Shown: positions 24,585 through 34,261 of the stretch, one piece after another
Layout of the letters: each line of letters opens with the position of its first letter
Position numbering within the stretch: the first letter of the stretch is position 1
DNA from: Kuafuiihalomonas sp050331295
GTDB taxonomy: Bacteria > Myxococcota > Kuafuiibacteriia > Kuafuiibacteriales > Kuafuiibacteriaceae
Assembly (NCBI GenBank): GCA_050331295.1
Contig: JBHJGZ010000003.1
Coordinates: 371,469 to 435,468 of the forward strand
Length of the DNA stretch: 64,000 nucleotides
Direction: 5' to 3'
The notes under the pieces: model-generated
What the model was told of the DNA's origin: nothing
Database searches by the model: none
The model's input: the letters and a program-made list of their open reading frames with translations, nothing else
Made by a program: the position numbers and the translations under genes

Positions 24585-25742
24585 ATGCGGCAGGAAATTC
24601 TTCGAGGGGTAGGTCGTGTGCTGATGGTGGGCTTCTCCGGACAGCGGATTCCGGAGTGGTTGAAGGAAGACCTCCGTCAAAGTGCCGTCAGTGGTGTCAT
24701 CTTGTTCTCGAGGAATTTCGAAGACGTCCAGGGTGCGGCCGAACGGGTGGCGGAACTTCGCGCCATCGCGCCTCACGTCCTGGTCGGCATCGACCAAGAG
24801 GGAGGGCGTGTTCAGCGCCTCCGCTCTCCTTTTCCCGAGCTTCCGCCGATGTCGGTTCTGGGCCGGGCCTCCGACCCCGATGTCGTCATGCGGACCGGTG
24901 CCCTGCTGGGCGAAGCCGTACGCTCCGTGGGGATCGATCTGAATTTCGCTCCGGTGCTGGATCTTCAGCGCGAGAGTCGAGACACGCTGGTGGGGGATCG
25001 GTCACTGGGCTCTGACCCGGAGCGGGTCTCCGAGCTGGGGGCTGCGTTCATCAGGGGGATTCAATCTTCCGGGGTGGCTGCGTGCGCCAAGCACTTCCCG
25101 GGACACGGTGTGACACTGGAGGACAGCCACCATGCTTTGCCTCGTGTGCAGGTCCCGGCAATGCGCTTGGTGCAGCGAGAGCTGGCCCCGTTTCGCGCCG
25201 CCGTCCACGCCGGCGTCGCCTCGATGATGAGCGCTCACGTGGTGTACGAATCCGTCGATCCGCGCCCGGCTACCCGTTCGCCGGTGTGGTTGAAGTCTTA
25301 TCTTCGTCACCGACTCGGATTTCGGGGCGTGGTGGTGAGCGACGATCTCGAGATGACCGGGTTCGGTCCTTCGGAAGACATCGGTCCACAGTCAGTGGAA
25401 GCGGTCAAGGCAGGCTGCGACCTCCTGCTCGTCTGCCGGCATGTCGGGCAGGTACGCCGGGTCCAAGCGGCTCTCTGTGAAGCGGTGAGCTCCGGAACGT
25501 TGCCTCGGGCCCGATTGGAGGAGGCCGGGCGTCGGCTCCAGATCCTCCGAACCGCGTTTCCGCCGGCCGCCCCGACCTGGAACACTGGGCGAGCGGCGCG
25601 ATTTCAAGCCGCCCGGGGTCGATTGCTCGAGGCCCTGGGGGCTGCCGCGGAAGACGGCCGCCCCCAACCCGAGAAGCCGATGGATCCCACGGCGGCTTCC
25701 GATTTCGATGATGTCGACGCCTCCACCGATCATTCGGCGTGA
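24585..25742 (+). CDS. nagZ: Beta-N-acetylglucosaminidase NagZ (GH3)
   Basis: Cytosolic enzyme that removes GlcNAc from anhydro-muropeptides during cell-wall recycling. 385 residues from ATG 24585. GH3 signatures: GVILFSRNF, LVGIDQEGGRVQRL, NFAPVLDLQ, AKHFPGHGVTLEDSHH (NagZ catalytic Asp/His loop) and VVVSDDLEMTG with the nucleophile Asp. A longer start (ATG 24558) is possible. The C-terminal 50 residues are an unusual acidic, proline-rich tail. It is divergent from dacB, so both wall genes may share a regulatory region. Confidence 0.93.
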   Translation: MRQEILRGVGRVLMVGFSGQRIPEWLKEDLRQSAVSGVILFSRNFEDVQGAAERVAELRAIAPHVLVGIDQEGGRVQRLRSPFPELPPMSVLGRASDPDVVMRTGALLGEAVRSVGIDLNFAPVLDLQRESRDTLVGDRSLGSDPERVSELGAAFIRGIQSSGVAACAKHFPGHGVTLEDSHHALPRVQVPAMRLVQRELAPFRAAVHAGVASMMSAHVVYESVDPRPATRSPVWLKSYLRHRLGFRGVVVSDDLEMTGFGPSEDIGPQSVEAVKAGCDLLLVCRHVGQVRRVQAALCEAVSSGTLPRARLEEAGRRLQILRTAFPPAAPTWNTGRAARFQAARGRLLEALGAAAEDGRPQPEKPMDPTAASDFDDVDASTDHSA

Positions 25743-25896
25743 ATCGCATGGCTCGAATTGTCGGGACGCGCCGCCCTTGGTTATCCCGCACCCTGACGGC
25801 GATGCCCGCGTGGCCTCGCCATGAAATCTTCCCGTTCTCGGCCGGAATCGGGTGGGGGTCGTTGGCGAAGTCCACGCGGATCCCTATGGTCTCGCC

Positions 25897-26253
25897 ATGA
25901 ACTGGCTTTATTGGTTGGTGCAGCTTCTTCTCAACGGCGCCGTGGTATTCGCGGTGGCCAAGCTCATTCCCGGCGTACGCGTCGCGGGTTTCTTTTCATC
26001 GGTCATGGTGGCCTTGGTGTACGGGCTGCTGAACCTGGTGCTTCGAGACTTGCTGGTGCTGCTGAGCTTTCCGGTGATTCTTCTCAGTTTTGGACTGTTC
26101 CTTTTGGTCTTGAACGGTTTTCTGCTGTGGCTCACCGACAAGATCCTCGGGAGCTTCGAGATCCGATCGTTCTTCGCCCTGATCCTGGCCACGTTAGGCA
26201 TCAGCTTCGGTGCCGTGGTGGTGGACCGTGTGTTGATGCCCGCCATCTTCTGA
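25897..26253 (+). CDS. Small four-helix membrane protein (phage-holin 4_2 / YvlD-like family)
   Basis: 118 residues, almost entirely hydrophobic with four transmembrane helices and the typical LVNGAVV/LNG pattern (LLLNGAVVFAVAKLIPGVRV, FPVILLSFGLFLLVLNGFLLWL). This matches the PF04020-type family found widely in chromosomes, so it is not evidence of a prophage. Function is unknown. The 154 bp before it contain no other gene. Confidence 0.82.
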   Translation: MNWLYWLVQLLLNGAVVFAVAKLIPGVRVAGFFSSVMVALVYGLLNLVLRDLLVLLSFPVILLSFGLFLLVLNGFLLWLTDKILGSFEIRSFFALILATLGISFGAVVVDRVLMPAIF

Positions 26254-26364
26254 CCTCACCCTGTCCTCACCCAGTCGGAGGCCGGGTTGTCGCCCCGCAG
26301 GAATCGAATCTTCCCTGGCCGGGGCTCTGCAGGTCCGGCTGCAAAGCTGATATAGTCTGAGACA

Positions 26365-27504
26365 GTGGGCGGATCGGGCCGGGTGAACCGAGGCACGGGC
26401 GGTCTGTGGGTAGTGCTGTGCATCGGTGCGCCACTGGGTTGCGCGACACCGTCCCACGAGCCGGACCCCCTCGCCGCAGTGCCCGCAGTGCCGATGGAGC
26501 CGGCCGCTTCAGCGCCCAAAGACGCTCCGCCTTCACCATCCGAGGAGGGCTGCGTCGCCGTCTTCCAATGTATGGAACGGGCGCGCTCGGTCCTGGACGT
26601 GGACGTCGAGCGGGGGGAGGCGATCCTGCGCGACTGTCTGCAGTGTCCCGACGTGACGTCCTCGGCGTACCGTCTTCTTGCCGATGCGGTTTTGACGCGG
26701 AATGAGCCCCATGAGGCCCGTCGTGTCCTTTTGTTGGGGCGGCGCCGCTTTCCTCGGAGCGCGCCTCTTCTCTTGGCCCTTGGACGGGTGGAACGGGACC
26801 TCGGCCATGCTCAGGCGGCGATCGCGACCCTGGCCGAGGCCCATCGACTGGCCCCAGAGGACGAGATCATCGATAGCGAATACCAGCGGCTTCTGGCCCG
26901 ATTCGGTTCGGAAGAGCAGCAAGCCGAGGCCCGGATCCGCCCGCTGCTTCGGGAGGCGAGTGGACGCTACGAACTGGATGATGCGGATGGCGCGCTCGAA
27001 ACCCTGAACCTCGCATTTCAGCGCAGTGGAGACCACCCCCGGGTGCAGGCGAGGGTCCTTCATCGCATGGCCTTGGTGGAGCTCGGTGAGGGACGGCTGA
27101 ACGCGGCCCTCGGTCGGGTCCGTCGCGCTTTAGGGTACGCAGACCTCCCGGCGGAGCTCCAGTCCGCCTTGCTCGTGGTGCGCAGCGAGGCCCTTCTGGC
27201 CAAACGGTTGTATGCCCCGGCAGCCCGCGCGGGCCGTGCCGCAGTGACGATCTTTGACGACAATCCCTTCGCGTACGCCAACCTTGCCCTTGCGGAGTTT
27301 CGCCTGGGCCGCCGGGATGCGGCGCTCGAGGCCTTCGGTCAGGCCATCGAGCACGGTCTTCCGCGCCACCTCACCTACGACCAGCTCGAGGCCCTGGGGG
27401 ACAGGATGCTGGAGGATCCGGCGTTCGGGGCGTTGGTGGAATCAGCGTGGCCGGGTGCGCGCTCGAGTGTGCAAGGGAGCGTGACCGCTTCGGATCCGCA
27501 GTAG
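26365..27504 (+). CDS. TPR-containing lipoprotein
   Basis: 379 residues from GTG 26365. Signal peptide with lipobox PLGC (Cys near residue 26), then a proline-rich spacer to about 60. From about 80 the protein is built of tetratricopeptide-like helix pairs (for example ALGRVERDLGHAQAAIATLAEAHRLAP, YANLALAEFRLGRRDAALEAFGQAIEHG). It is probably an envelope scaffold protein. A TATAGT hexamer at 26351-26356 lies only 9 bases ahead of the start, which would make the transcript nearly leaderless. The 3' end is 7 bp from convergent mgtE. Confidence 0.8.
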   Translation: MGGSGRVNRGTGGLWVVLCIGAPLGCATPSHEPDPLAAVPAVPMEPAASAPKDAPPSPSEEGCVAVFQCMERARSVLDVDVERGEAILRDCLQCPDVTSSAYRLLADAVLTRNEPHEARRVLLLGRRRFPRSAPLLLALGRVERDLGHAQAAIATLAEAHRLAPEDEIIDSEYQRLLARFGSEEQQAEARIRPLLREASGRYELDDADGALETLNLAFQRSGDHPRVQARVLHRMALVELGEGRLNAALGRVRRALGYADLPAELQSALLVVRSEALLAKRLYAPAARAGRAAVTIFDDNPFAYANLALAEFRLGRRDAALEAFGQAIEHGLPRHLTYDQLEALGDRMLEDPAFGALVESAWPGARSSVQGSVTASDPQ

Positions 27505-27511
27505 CGCGGCT

Positions 27512-28876
27512 TCAACCGATGTAGTCCAGAAACAGGACCGAGACGAACGTATAGATCAGAACGCCCGAGATGTCGTTGATGGAGGTGATCAGCGGACCCG
27601 CCGCCACTGCGGGGTCTACGCCAAACCGCCGAAGGAGCGCGGGCTCGGTGGACCCCAGCACCGAGGCGGTGGTCATGGCGATGGTCAGGGCCACGCCGAC
27701 ACAGACCCCGAGTCCGGCGCTGTTTTTCCACGTCCCCACGATCACCGCCACCGACAGGCCGCACAACAGGGCCATGATGACGCATACGGTGATGTCCTTG
27801 ACGATGGACTGACCGAGATTCTGGGGATCCACGTGCCCCGACGCCATGCCCTGAATCATGATCATCGCACTCTGGGTCCCGACGTTGCCACTCATTCCGG
27901 TGATGACGGGAACGAAAAACAAGAGGATGACCGCCGTTTCGAAAACGATGCTGGCCATGCTCAGGATCCACGAGGCGAAAAGACCGGCCAGGAAGGTCGA
28001 GGCCAGCCAAGGGAGGCGCTGTCCTACGATTTGGAAGACTTTGTTGGAGTAGATGACGTCGGATTCGGCAGCCGTCCCCGCAACCTTCAGGAAGTCCTCC
28101 TCGGCCTCCTCCACCAACACCTCGTGCACGTCGTCGGCGGTGATGCGGCCCAAGAGGAATCCTTTGGCGTCTACCACGCCGAGTTCCACCAGCGAGTAGC
28201 GGTCGAAGATCCGGGCCACCTCCTCCTGGTCCACGTCCGGCATGACCTCCACCACCTTGGGTTCCATAACCTCTTCAATGGGCGTGTCGGGTTTCGAGAG
28301 GACGAGATCCTGCAAGGCAACGTTTCCGGCGTAGTGGCTGCCGTCGTCCACGACAAACAGTGAGATGATGTCGATGGTGTCTGCCGCCTTCCGGACCACC
28401 TCGAGGGCCTGGGCCACGGTGCTGGAGACGGAAACCGAAACGAGCTCGGTCTGCATGAGGCCGCCGGCACTGTAGGGATCGTAGGAAAGGAGTTTCTGGA
28501 CGTCCTGGCGGTACTTGAGGGGCAGGGTTTGAAGGATCCGGCGCGCAGTGTCCTCATCCAGCTGCTGAAGGATGTCGGTCACATCGTCGGAGTCCATCTC
28601 TCCGAAGACGGGGCCGTAGACTTCCGGCTTGACCGACGCGATGATCCGCATCTGCTCTTCGGGGTCGAGCTCCGCGAGCATCTCGGCGGCGCGATCCGGC
28701 GGAAGGTTCCGAAAGACCTTGAGGGCCGCGTCGTCGTTGAGTTCGTCGAACAGCTCGGCCAGGTCCGCCGGGTGGAGAAGTCGCAAGAACATCCGGAGCT
28801 CTTCCTCACGGCCGGGGCGGGTCAGCAGCTCGAGCTCATCGACCTCGTCTTCACCGTGTCGGGAGATATCCAGCAT
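27512..28876 (-). CDS. mgtE: Magnesium transporter MgtE
   Basis: 454 residues with complete MgtE architecture. The N-domain of helical repeats (HPADLAELFDELND, PPDRAAEMLAELDPEEQ) is followed by two CBS domains (about 140-255) and five C-terminal membrane helices from about 285, with the conserved PVITGMSGNVGTQSAMI pore segment. It is a gated Mg2+ channel-type importer in which N and CBS domains sense cytosolic Mg2+. It is divergent from gyrB; I saw no M-box-like leader in the 148-bp gap. Confidence 0.96.
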   Translation of the reverse strand: MLDISRHGEDEVDELELLTRPGREEELRMFLRLLHPADLAELFDELNDDAALKVFRNLPPDRAAEMLAELDPEEQMRIIASVKPEVYGPVFGEMDSDDVTDILQQLDEDTARRILQTLPLKYRQDVQKLLSYDPYSAGGLMQTELVSVSVSSTVAQALEVVRKAADTIDIISLFVVDDGSHYAGNVALQDLVLSKPDTPIEEVMEPKVVEVMPDVDQEEVARIFDRYSLVELGVVDAKGFLLGRITADDVHEVLVEEAEEDFLKVAGTAAESDVIYSNKVFQIVGQRLPWLASTFLAGLFASWILSMASIVFETAVILLFFVPVITGMSGNVGTQSAMIMIQGMASGHVDPQNLGQSIVKDITVCVIMALLCGLSVAVIVGTWKNSAGLGVCVGVALTIAMTTASVLGSTEPALLRRFGVDPAVAAGPLITSINDISGVLIYTFVSVLFLDYIG

Positions 28877-28939
28877 GGCGGTGGGCTACAGACGTCCAGA
28901 CGACCCGTCAAGAGAGGGAGAAAGCGACACCATTTCGAG

Positions 28940-28985
28940 GCCCCAAATTTGACTATAAATGCATGAAATCTCAAGTATTTCACTC
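28940..28985. promoter_or_regulatory. A/T-rich promoter region between mgtE and gyrB
   Basis: An A/T-rich island in otherwise GC-rich DNA. It holds TTGACT at 28949-28954 (possible gyrB -35) and, on the other strand, TATAGT across the same bases (possible mgtE -10). Spaced partner hexamers are weak, so the exact elements are uncertain. Confidence 0.3.
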
Positions 28986-29024
28986 GTTGCTGGGGTCATC
29001 GAAGGGTGCTAGTTTCCAGTCAAC

Positions 29025-31622
29025 TTGGCCAACCAAGATCCGTCGCCTGAAACCCCTCATGCTGGACCCGAACAACCCCCTTCGTTCGAGGTCCGTTCAG
29101 TGGATCGCAAAGCCCCAGGGGACGTGCCAGAGCGGGCGTACACCGGAAGCTCCATCGAGGTGTTGGAGGGGCTCGAAGCGGTTCGACTCCGGCCCGGGAT
29201 GTACATCGGAGAGACCGATGAGACCGGACTTCACCACTTGGTGTACGAGGTGGTCGACAACTCGGTAGACGAAGCTCTTTCCGGTCACGCAACCACCGTC
29301 AAGGTGGTCTTACGGGTCGATGGGTCCGTGGTGGTTTCCGACGACGGTCGGGGCATCCCGGTGGACTGGAAGGACGAACAGAAAAAGTCGGCGGCCGAAG
29401 TGGTCATGACGGTTCTCCACGCGGGTGGGAAGTTCAGTAGCGACACCTACAAGCATTCTGCGGGTCTCCACGGCGTCGGTGTCTCGTGCGTGAACGCGCT
29501 TTCCGAATGGTTGGAGATGGAGATCCATCGAGACGGCCGGATCCACTGGATGCGCTTCGAACGGGGCAAGCCCGTCTCGGAGAGCGGCTCGGCCGAAGCG
29601 CCCCTGACGGTGAAGGGAGAAACCGAAAAGACCGGGACGTTGATCCACTTCAAGCCCGACCGCAGCATCTTCAGTTCCACCACCTACAATTTCGATCGCC
29701 TCGCCTCCCGATTGATGCAACTCGCCTTTCTGAACAAGGGCCTTCGCATCGATATCGAAGACGAACGGGACCAGAGAAAGGAGACGTTTCTGTACGAGGG
29801 CGGCATCCGGTCCTACGTCGAACATCTGAATCGTCATCGTGAGGTTCTCCACCGTGACGTCATTCACTTCGAATCGGTGATGGAGGTGACGGGACCGGAG
29901 GGCAACACGGTGGAGGTGGAGGTCGAGGTCGCGCTTCAGTGGACCACGACGTACGCCGAGAATATCTACTGCTTCGCCAACAACGTCTATAACGACGAGG
30001 GTGGCACCCACGCGGTGGGCCTCCGGTCCTCTCTGACCCGCACCATCAACAGCTACGCGGGCAAGGAGAATCTTCTCAAGGGCCTCAAGGAGGCTCCGAT
30101 GGGCGACGACATCCGAGAAGGCCTCACGGCGGTGGTGGCGGTGAAGATGCACGACCCGAAGTTCGACAGTCAGCCGAAGCACAAGCTCTTGAACACGGAA
30201 GCGAAGAGCGCGGTGGAAAGCTTGGTGGGGGTGAAGCTTTCGGAGTGGCTTCTCGAGAACCCATCGTCGGCGAAGAGCATCGTCGGAAAGGTAGCCGATG
30301 CGGCACGGGCGCGGATCGCGGCGCGCAAGGCCCGGGAACTGGTGCAGCGAAAGAGTGCCCTCGACTCGACGTCGCTCCCCGGAAAGCTCGCCGACTGCCA
30401 GGAAAAAGATCCGGAGCATTGTGAAATCTACATCGTCGAGGGAGACTCGGCCGGGGGTTCGGCCAAGCAGGGTCGGGACCGGAAGTTTCAAGCCATCCTT
30501 CCGCTTCGGGGCAAGATTCTGAACGTGGAGAAGGCGCGGGTGGACAAGATGCTTTCTTCCCAGGAAATCGTCGCCTTGGTGACGGCCCTCGGGACGGGGA
30601 TCGGCAGTGAGCAGTTCGACCTGGCTCGACTGCGGTATGGACGGGTCATCATCATGACCGATGCGGACGTGGATGGAAGCCACATCCGAACCCTGCTGCT
30701 CACCTTCTTCTATCGGCAGATGGCGGAGCTGGTGGAGCGGGGACATCTGTACATCGCCCAACCTCCTCTCTACCGAATGCAGAAAGGAAAGCGGGAGCGG
30801 TACTTCAAGGACGATGAGGCGCTCCGGTCGTATCTTCTGGAGACCGGCACCGACGAGGTGGTGATCACCGACGCGCGAGGGGTCCGTCTCGAAGGGGAGC
30901 ACCTGCGGAACGTGGCCATTCAGGTGCTCCGGTACGAGGACCAGCTAAAGGTAGCGGACCGTCGGCGAGACAAGCGCATCATCGATGCGCTGGTGCGCGG
31001 GACCCACTTGGAGATCGACATGCTTCGACCCCCGACATCGGTGGACGAGGCGCCTCAGGATCCGAAAGACGTGGCGGACCGGATCGAACGGGAGGTGGTC
31101 CCGGCGGTCCGGGCCTTCCTCGAGCACCATCATCCCGATGCCCTCGACAAGATCGTGCTGTTGGTCCGGTCCACGGAGGTGGGCGCGGAGATCTTCGTGG
31201 AGACCCGTCGCATGGGGGCCAGACGTCAGCTCACGGTGGACGGGGCGCTCTTGGCCTCCCCCGAGTTCGCACGGCTGCGGCAGATGAGCAGCGCGTTTCG
31301 GGACATGGTGCCGCCTTTCTCTCTTCAGCGGGACGAGCGGGACCCCGTCGAATTCTCTACCCTCACGGAGGCGGTGCACGAGATGCGGGAGTACGGAGGA
31401 AAAGGCGTCACCATCGGCCGCTACAAAGGTCTGGGAGAAATGAATCCGGACCAGCTCTGGGAGACCACGATGGACCCAGACAAGCGGGTGATGCTTCAGG
31501 TGCACATGAGTCGCAGCGAGGATGAGAACGACATCTTCGAGACCCTGATGGGGGACCAGGTTGAGCCTCGCCGCGCCTTCATCGAGCGGAACGCCCTCGA
31601 GGTCTCGAATCTAGACGTGTAG
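29025..31622 (+). CDS. gyrB: DNA gyrase subunit B
   Basis: ATPase subunit of gyrase, which introduces negative supercoils. 865 residues. The GHKL ATPase has EVVDNSVDEAL, DDGRGIPV and HGVGVSCVNALS. The lysine loop reads QPKHKLLNTEAK (Pro in the QTK position). The Toprim domain has IVEGDSAGG and TDADVDGSHIRTL, and the C-terminus GRYKGLGEMNPDQLWETTMDP. Between Toprim and the C-terminus there is an insertion of about 165 residues like that of proteobacterial GyrB. The start TTG 29025 has no strong ribosome binding site; the conserved core begins near residue 39. Confidence 0.96.
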   Translation: MANQDPSPETPHAGPEQPPSFEVRSVDRKAPGDVPERAYTGSSIEVLEGLEAVRLRPGMYIGETDETGLHHLVYEVVDNSVDEALSGHATTVKVVLRVDGSVVVSDDGRGIPVDWKDEQKKSAAEVVMTVLHAGGKFSSDTYKHSAGLHGVGVSCVNALSEWLEMEIHRDGRIHWMRFERGKPVSESGSAEAPLTVKGETEKTGTLIHFKPDRSIFSSTTYNFDRLASRLMQLAFLNKGLRIDIEDERDQRKETFLYEGGIRSYVEHLNRHREVLHRDVIHFESVMEVTGPEGNTVEVEVEVALQWTTTYAENIYCFANNVYNDEGGTHAVGLRSSLTRTINSYAGKENLLKGLKEAPMGDDIREGLTAVVAVKMHDPKFDSQPKHKLLNTEAKSAVESLVGVKLSEWLLENPSSAKSIVGKVADAARARIAARKARELVQRKSALDSTSLPGKLADCQEKDPEHCEIYIVEGDSAGGSAKQGRDRKFQAILPLRGKILNVEKARVDKMLSSQEIVALVTALGTGIGSEQFDLARLRYGRVIIMTDADVDGSHIRTLLLTFFYRQMAELVERGHLYIAQPPLYRMQKGKRERYFKDDEALRSYLLETGTDEVVITDARGVRLEGEHLRNVAIQVLRYEDQLKVADRRRDKRIIDALVRGTHLEIDMLRPPTSVDEAPQDPKDVADRIEREVVPAVRAFLEHHHPDALDKIVLLVRSTEVGAEIFVETRRMGARRQLTVDGALLASPEFARLRQMSSAFRDMVPPFSLQRDERDPVEFSTLTEAVHEMREYGGKGVTIGRYKGLGEMNPDQLWETTMDPDKRVMLQVHMSRSEDENDIFETLMGDQVEPRRAFIERNALEVSNLDV

Positions 31623-31627
31623 TCGGG

Positions 31628-32392
31628 CTAGACCATTTCGCGGCGGGACAAGACGAAGCCGGCAAATGCGACGAAGGCTGCCGCGTAAAGGAGCCCATAG
31701 ACGAACGACATCATCACCGGGAAGGCATCCAGCGCGTCCCCGTAGACCGCAGCGGTCCGGTAGTTGAGCAGCTGGAAGTTTGGCAGCGTCCACGAGATCA
31801 CTTGAGCCAGGGTTTCGTTTCCCGTCTCGGACAGCTGGGTCAGTCGGACCAAATCATCGGTGGTCGATGCGGCGATCCAGAAGCCGAGGCCGATGCCGGC
31901 CGCGAGGGTCGGGGTCGTAAACGACGAAAGCAGGATCCCGAAACTCCCCAATATCAGGGCTTCGACGTATCCGCCGGCCAGTGCCAAGAGGTCGTTCCCG
32001 CTCGGGGTTCCGTAGACCGACAGAAGGGTCGAGAGGAACACCAGCGAAAAACCAAACGACGCAAGGACCAGCACCAGCGCGAGACCGACGGCGCGCCCCA
32101 AGACATAGGAGAATCGACTCATGTGCCGGGTGAGGAGGACAAAGAGCGTCTTGCGATCGATCTCGGAATGGATGAGGCCGACGCCGACCAGCAACGCCAT
32201 GAGGTCTACGGCAATGGTGACTCCGGAAAGGCCGATGCTGCGAACCACCCGGTCCTGAAAGCCAAACGTGATGTTGGAAATCACCACGGACAGCAGGACC
32301 ATGCCGACGCCGAACACGATGATGTTGAGGAAAGTCTTCTCTCGAAGCACCTGACGAAAGGTGTTCGAAGCGACAAGGCCCACTTCTTTCAT
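31628..32392 (-). CDS. pilI: ABC-2-type permease, PilI-like
   Basis: 254 residues with six predicted membrane helices and the LVASNTFRQVLREKTF start common to ABC-2 permeases. It overlaps the ATPase gene as ATGA. The gene order pilin-pilin-accessory-ATPase-permease parallels the Myxococcus xanthus pilA-pilG-pilH-pilI region, where this transporter is needed for type IV pilus formation. The symbol rests on position and family, not on direct sequence comparison. Confidence 0.72.
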   Translation of the reverse strand: MKEVGLVASNTFRQVLREKTFLNIIVFGVGMVLLSVVISNITFGFQDRVVRSIGLSGVTIAVDLMALLVGVGLIHSEIDRKTLFVLLTRHMSRFSYVLGRAVGLALVLVLASFGFSLVFLSTLLSVYGTPSGNDLLALAGGYVEALILGSFGILLSSFTTPTLAAGIGLGFWIAASTTDDLVRLTQLSETGNETLAQVISWTLPNFQLLNYRTAAVYGDALDAFPVMMSFVYGLLYAAAFVAFAGFVLSRREMV

Positions 32393-33324
32393 TCCGTCAT
32401 CTCCAGCGTGTCCGGCTCGCTCAGCGACCGCACGAAGATGGTTTCGAGATCGTCTCGGTGGGGTTCGAACTTCAACAGCTGGGCTCCGAGGGCCAGCGCT
32501 CGTCCCACCACGTGGCGGGCTTCGCCTTCGTCGTCGAACTCGCCGGCGACTCGGCCGCCGGTGGAAGTCGACAGGCGTCCCGAAAGGCCCAGGACAGCCG
32601 AGAGGTTGGCATCGGTCTTCAGCTCCATCGTGACGCCTCTCGTCGTTTCGTCCAGGATCTGGTGGATGTCGCCGACTCGAACCGTGCGTCCGTGATGCAC
32701 GATGGCCACGCGCTGACAGGTGAGCTCCACGTCGGGAAGGATGTGGGTCGAATAGAAGATGGTGCGGCCCTCGGAGGCGAGCTCCAGAATCAGCTCGCGC
32801 ATGAACTTTCGCCCCAGCGGATCCAGTCCGGTCATCGGCTCATCCAAAATGAGGAGCTCAGGATTTCCCATCAGCGCCTGGGCCAGGCCGGCGCGCTGAA
32901 GCATTCCCTTCGAAAAGCCCCGCAAACGTCGGTCCATGGCGTCATGGAGACCCACTCGGTCCAGCATGCGCGAAGCGTCCCGGCTGGCCTGGTGGGCGGT
33001 CAGACCGGAGAGACGCCCAAACCACGTCACCATCTCCCGGCCGGTCAGATAGTCATAAAAACTCGGGTGCTCCGGCATGAACCCGACCCGGCCCCGCCAT
33101 CTTCCGCTCTCTACGGGGTGCCCCACGAGCTCGAGCACGCCGCCGTCCGGCCGGATGAGTCCCAGGAGGGCCTTCATCGTGGTGGTCTTGCCGGCACCGT
33201 TGGGACCGAGAAAGCCGTAGATCTCGCCGGGCTCGACACTCAGATTGACGTCCTTGACGGCCTCGACCTTCTTTCCGCGAAAGCCCACCCGGAATGTCTT
33301 CTTGAAGTGACGGACCTCAATCAT
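32389..33324 (-). CDS. pilH: ABC transporter ATP-binding protein, PilH-like
   Basis: 311 residues. Walker A GPNGAGKTT (about 40-48), a signature LRGFSKGMLQR (variant of LSGGQ, usual in this subfamily), Walker B LLILDEPMTGLDP and H-switch STHILPDVE. An extra ~90-residue C-terminal domain follows. It pairs with the permease downstream and overlaps the PilG-like gene by 8 bp. Probably powers a pilus-related export or assembly step by analogy with Myxococcus. Confidence 0.8.
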   Translation of the reverse strand: MIEVRHFKKTFRVGFRGKKVEAVKDVNLSVEPGEIYGFLGPNGAGKTTTMKALLGLIRPDGGVLELVGHPVESGRWRGRVGFMPEHPSFYDYLTGREMVTWFGRLSGLTAHQASRDASRMLDRVGLHDAMDRRLRGFSKGMLQRAGLAQALMGNPELLILDEPMTGLDPLGRKFMRELILELASEGRTIFYSTHILPDVELTCQRVAIVHHGRTVRVGDIHQILDETTRGVTMELKTDANLSAVLGLSGRLSTSTGGRVAGEFDDEGEARHVVGRALALGAQLLKFEPHRDDLETIFVRSLSEPDTLEMTE

Positions 33325-34258
33325 GAATCTGTACCTCGAAGGTTTCCTCCGGCTCTATCTGACCCTTGATCTCCAGGAGCACTTCGAAGTCCCGTCGCGC
33401 TACGGCGGCGGTACGGGAGACGCACGTCCCTCGCCGGTCTTCGGTGGCGTCGAAGACTTCGAAGACGACCGGTTCGCCGTACGCATCCTCGACCGCCGCA
33501 TCGATGAAGCCGAGCTCATTCAAGGTCTCTGCGGAGTCGGGCAGTCGTCCCTTCTCCAGCAGAAATCGGCTGCAGGCCTCATCGTAGGCTTCGAGGAACT
33601 GTTCTCTTCGGAGGAGTCGAAGTCGCTCTCTCGCGTTCTCCCTCTGGGGCCCGTCCGGCAAGTTTTCGATCAGCTCCTCGACGAAGCTCATGGCTTCCGC
33701 CGTTCCCGCCCCGAATGAAGTGGCGCGTCCGGCCAGGGATGCCAGGTACATCGGCGCGCCAGGGAGCGCGGCTGCCTGGGCATAGAGTCGGGAAGCCGCG
33801 ATCGGATCGTGTCGGAGGAACAGGGCATTGTAGGCCTGGAGGGCCACGAGGGGCCAACGATCGGGGAGTGTGCGTTGCCCTTTCACGAGAAGATGGTCGG
33901 AGGCGTCGGCATCCTCGGCGTAGGCCGTCAGGACCGTGGCGGCAAGAAAGTAGACCTGATAGTACCTCGGCGCGAGATCCGTGATGAGGTCGGCCAGAGA
34001 TCCGGCCGCCTGGACCGACTCATCGGACGTCGTAGCGCCTCGGCCGACGTATTGGACCGCGCGCAGGAACAGGGCGTCGGCGGCGGCTTCGCCGTGATTC
34101 AAGGACGCAACTTCCAGTGCACGGCGACCCGGGCTTTGGACCTGCTCCGTTCGAAGCAGGGTGTCGGCTTCAGTTCGGGACGGAAGGAAACTCCATCGAA
34201 TGACGTCGGCGGCTAGGAGCACGAAGAGACCGGACGCCCCGACCACGGCCTTACGCAT
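33317..34258 (-). CDS. pilG: PilG-like type IV pilus accessory protein (putative)
   Basis: 313 residues with one N-terminal membrane anchor (VVGASGLFVLLAADVI) and a mainly helical extracytoplasmic domain; residues 100-200 look TPR-like. The last ~70 residues form a beta-rich tail ending EPEETFEVQIHD. It sits between the pilin genes and the ABC ATPase, the position of pilG in Myxococcus xanthus. No catalytic motif is visible. The name is inferred mainly from gene order. Confidence 0.6.
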   Translation of the reverse strand: MRKAVVGASGLFVLLAADVIRWSFLPSRTEADTLLRTEQVQSPGRRALEVASLNHGEAAADALFLRAVQYVGRGATTSDESVQAAGSLADLITDLAPRYYQVYFLAATVLTAYAEDADASDHLLVKGQRTLPDRWPLVALQAYNALFLRHDPIAASRLYAQAAALPGAPMYLASLAGRATSFGAGTAEAMSFVEELIENLPDGPQRENARERLRLLRREQFLEAYDEACSRFLLEKGRLPDSAETLNELGFIDAAVEDAYGEPVVFEVFDATEDRRGTCVSRTAAVARRDFEVLLEIKGQIEPEETFEVQIHD

Positions 34259-34261
34259 CGC

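Noticed and set aside
25897..26253. Prophage holin
   Set aside because: The four-helix family is widespread in chromosomes and there are no other phage genes nearby.
29310..30902. Reverse 530-residue open frame rich in H, R and L
   Set aside because: Antisense to gyrB ATPase and Toprim domains; composition typical of a shadow frame.
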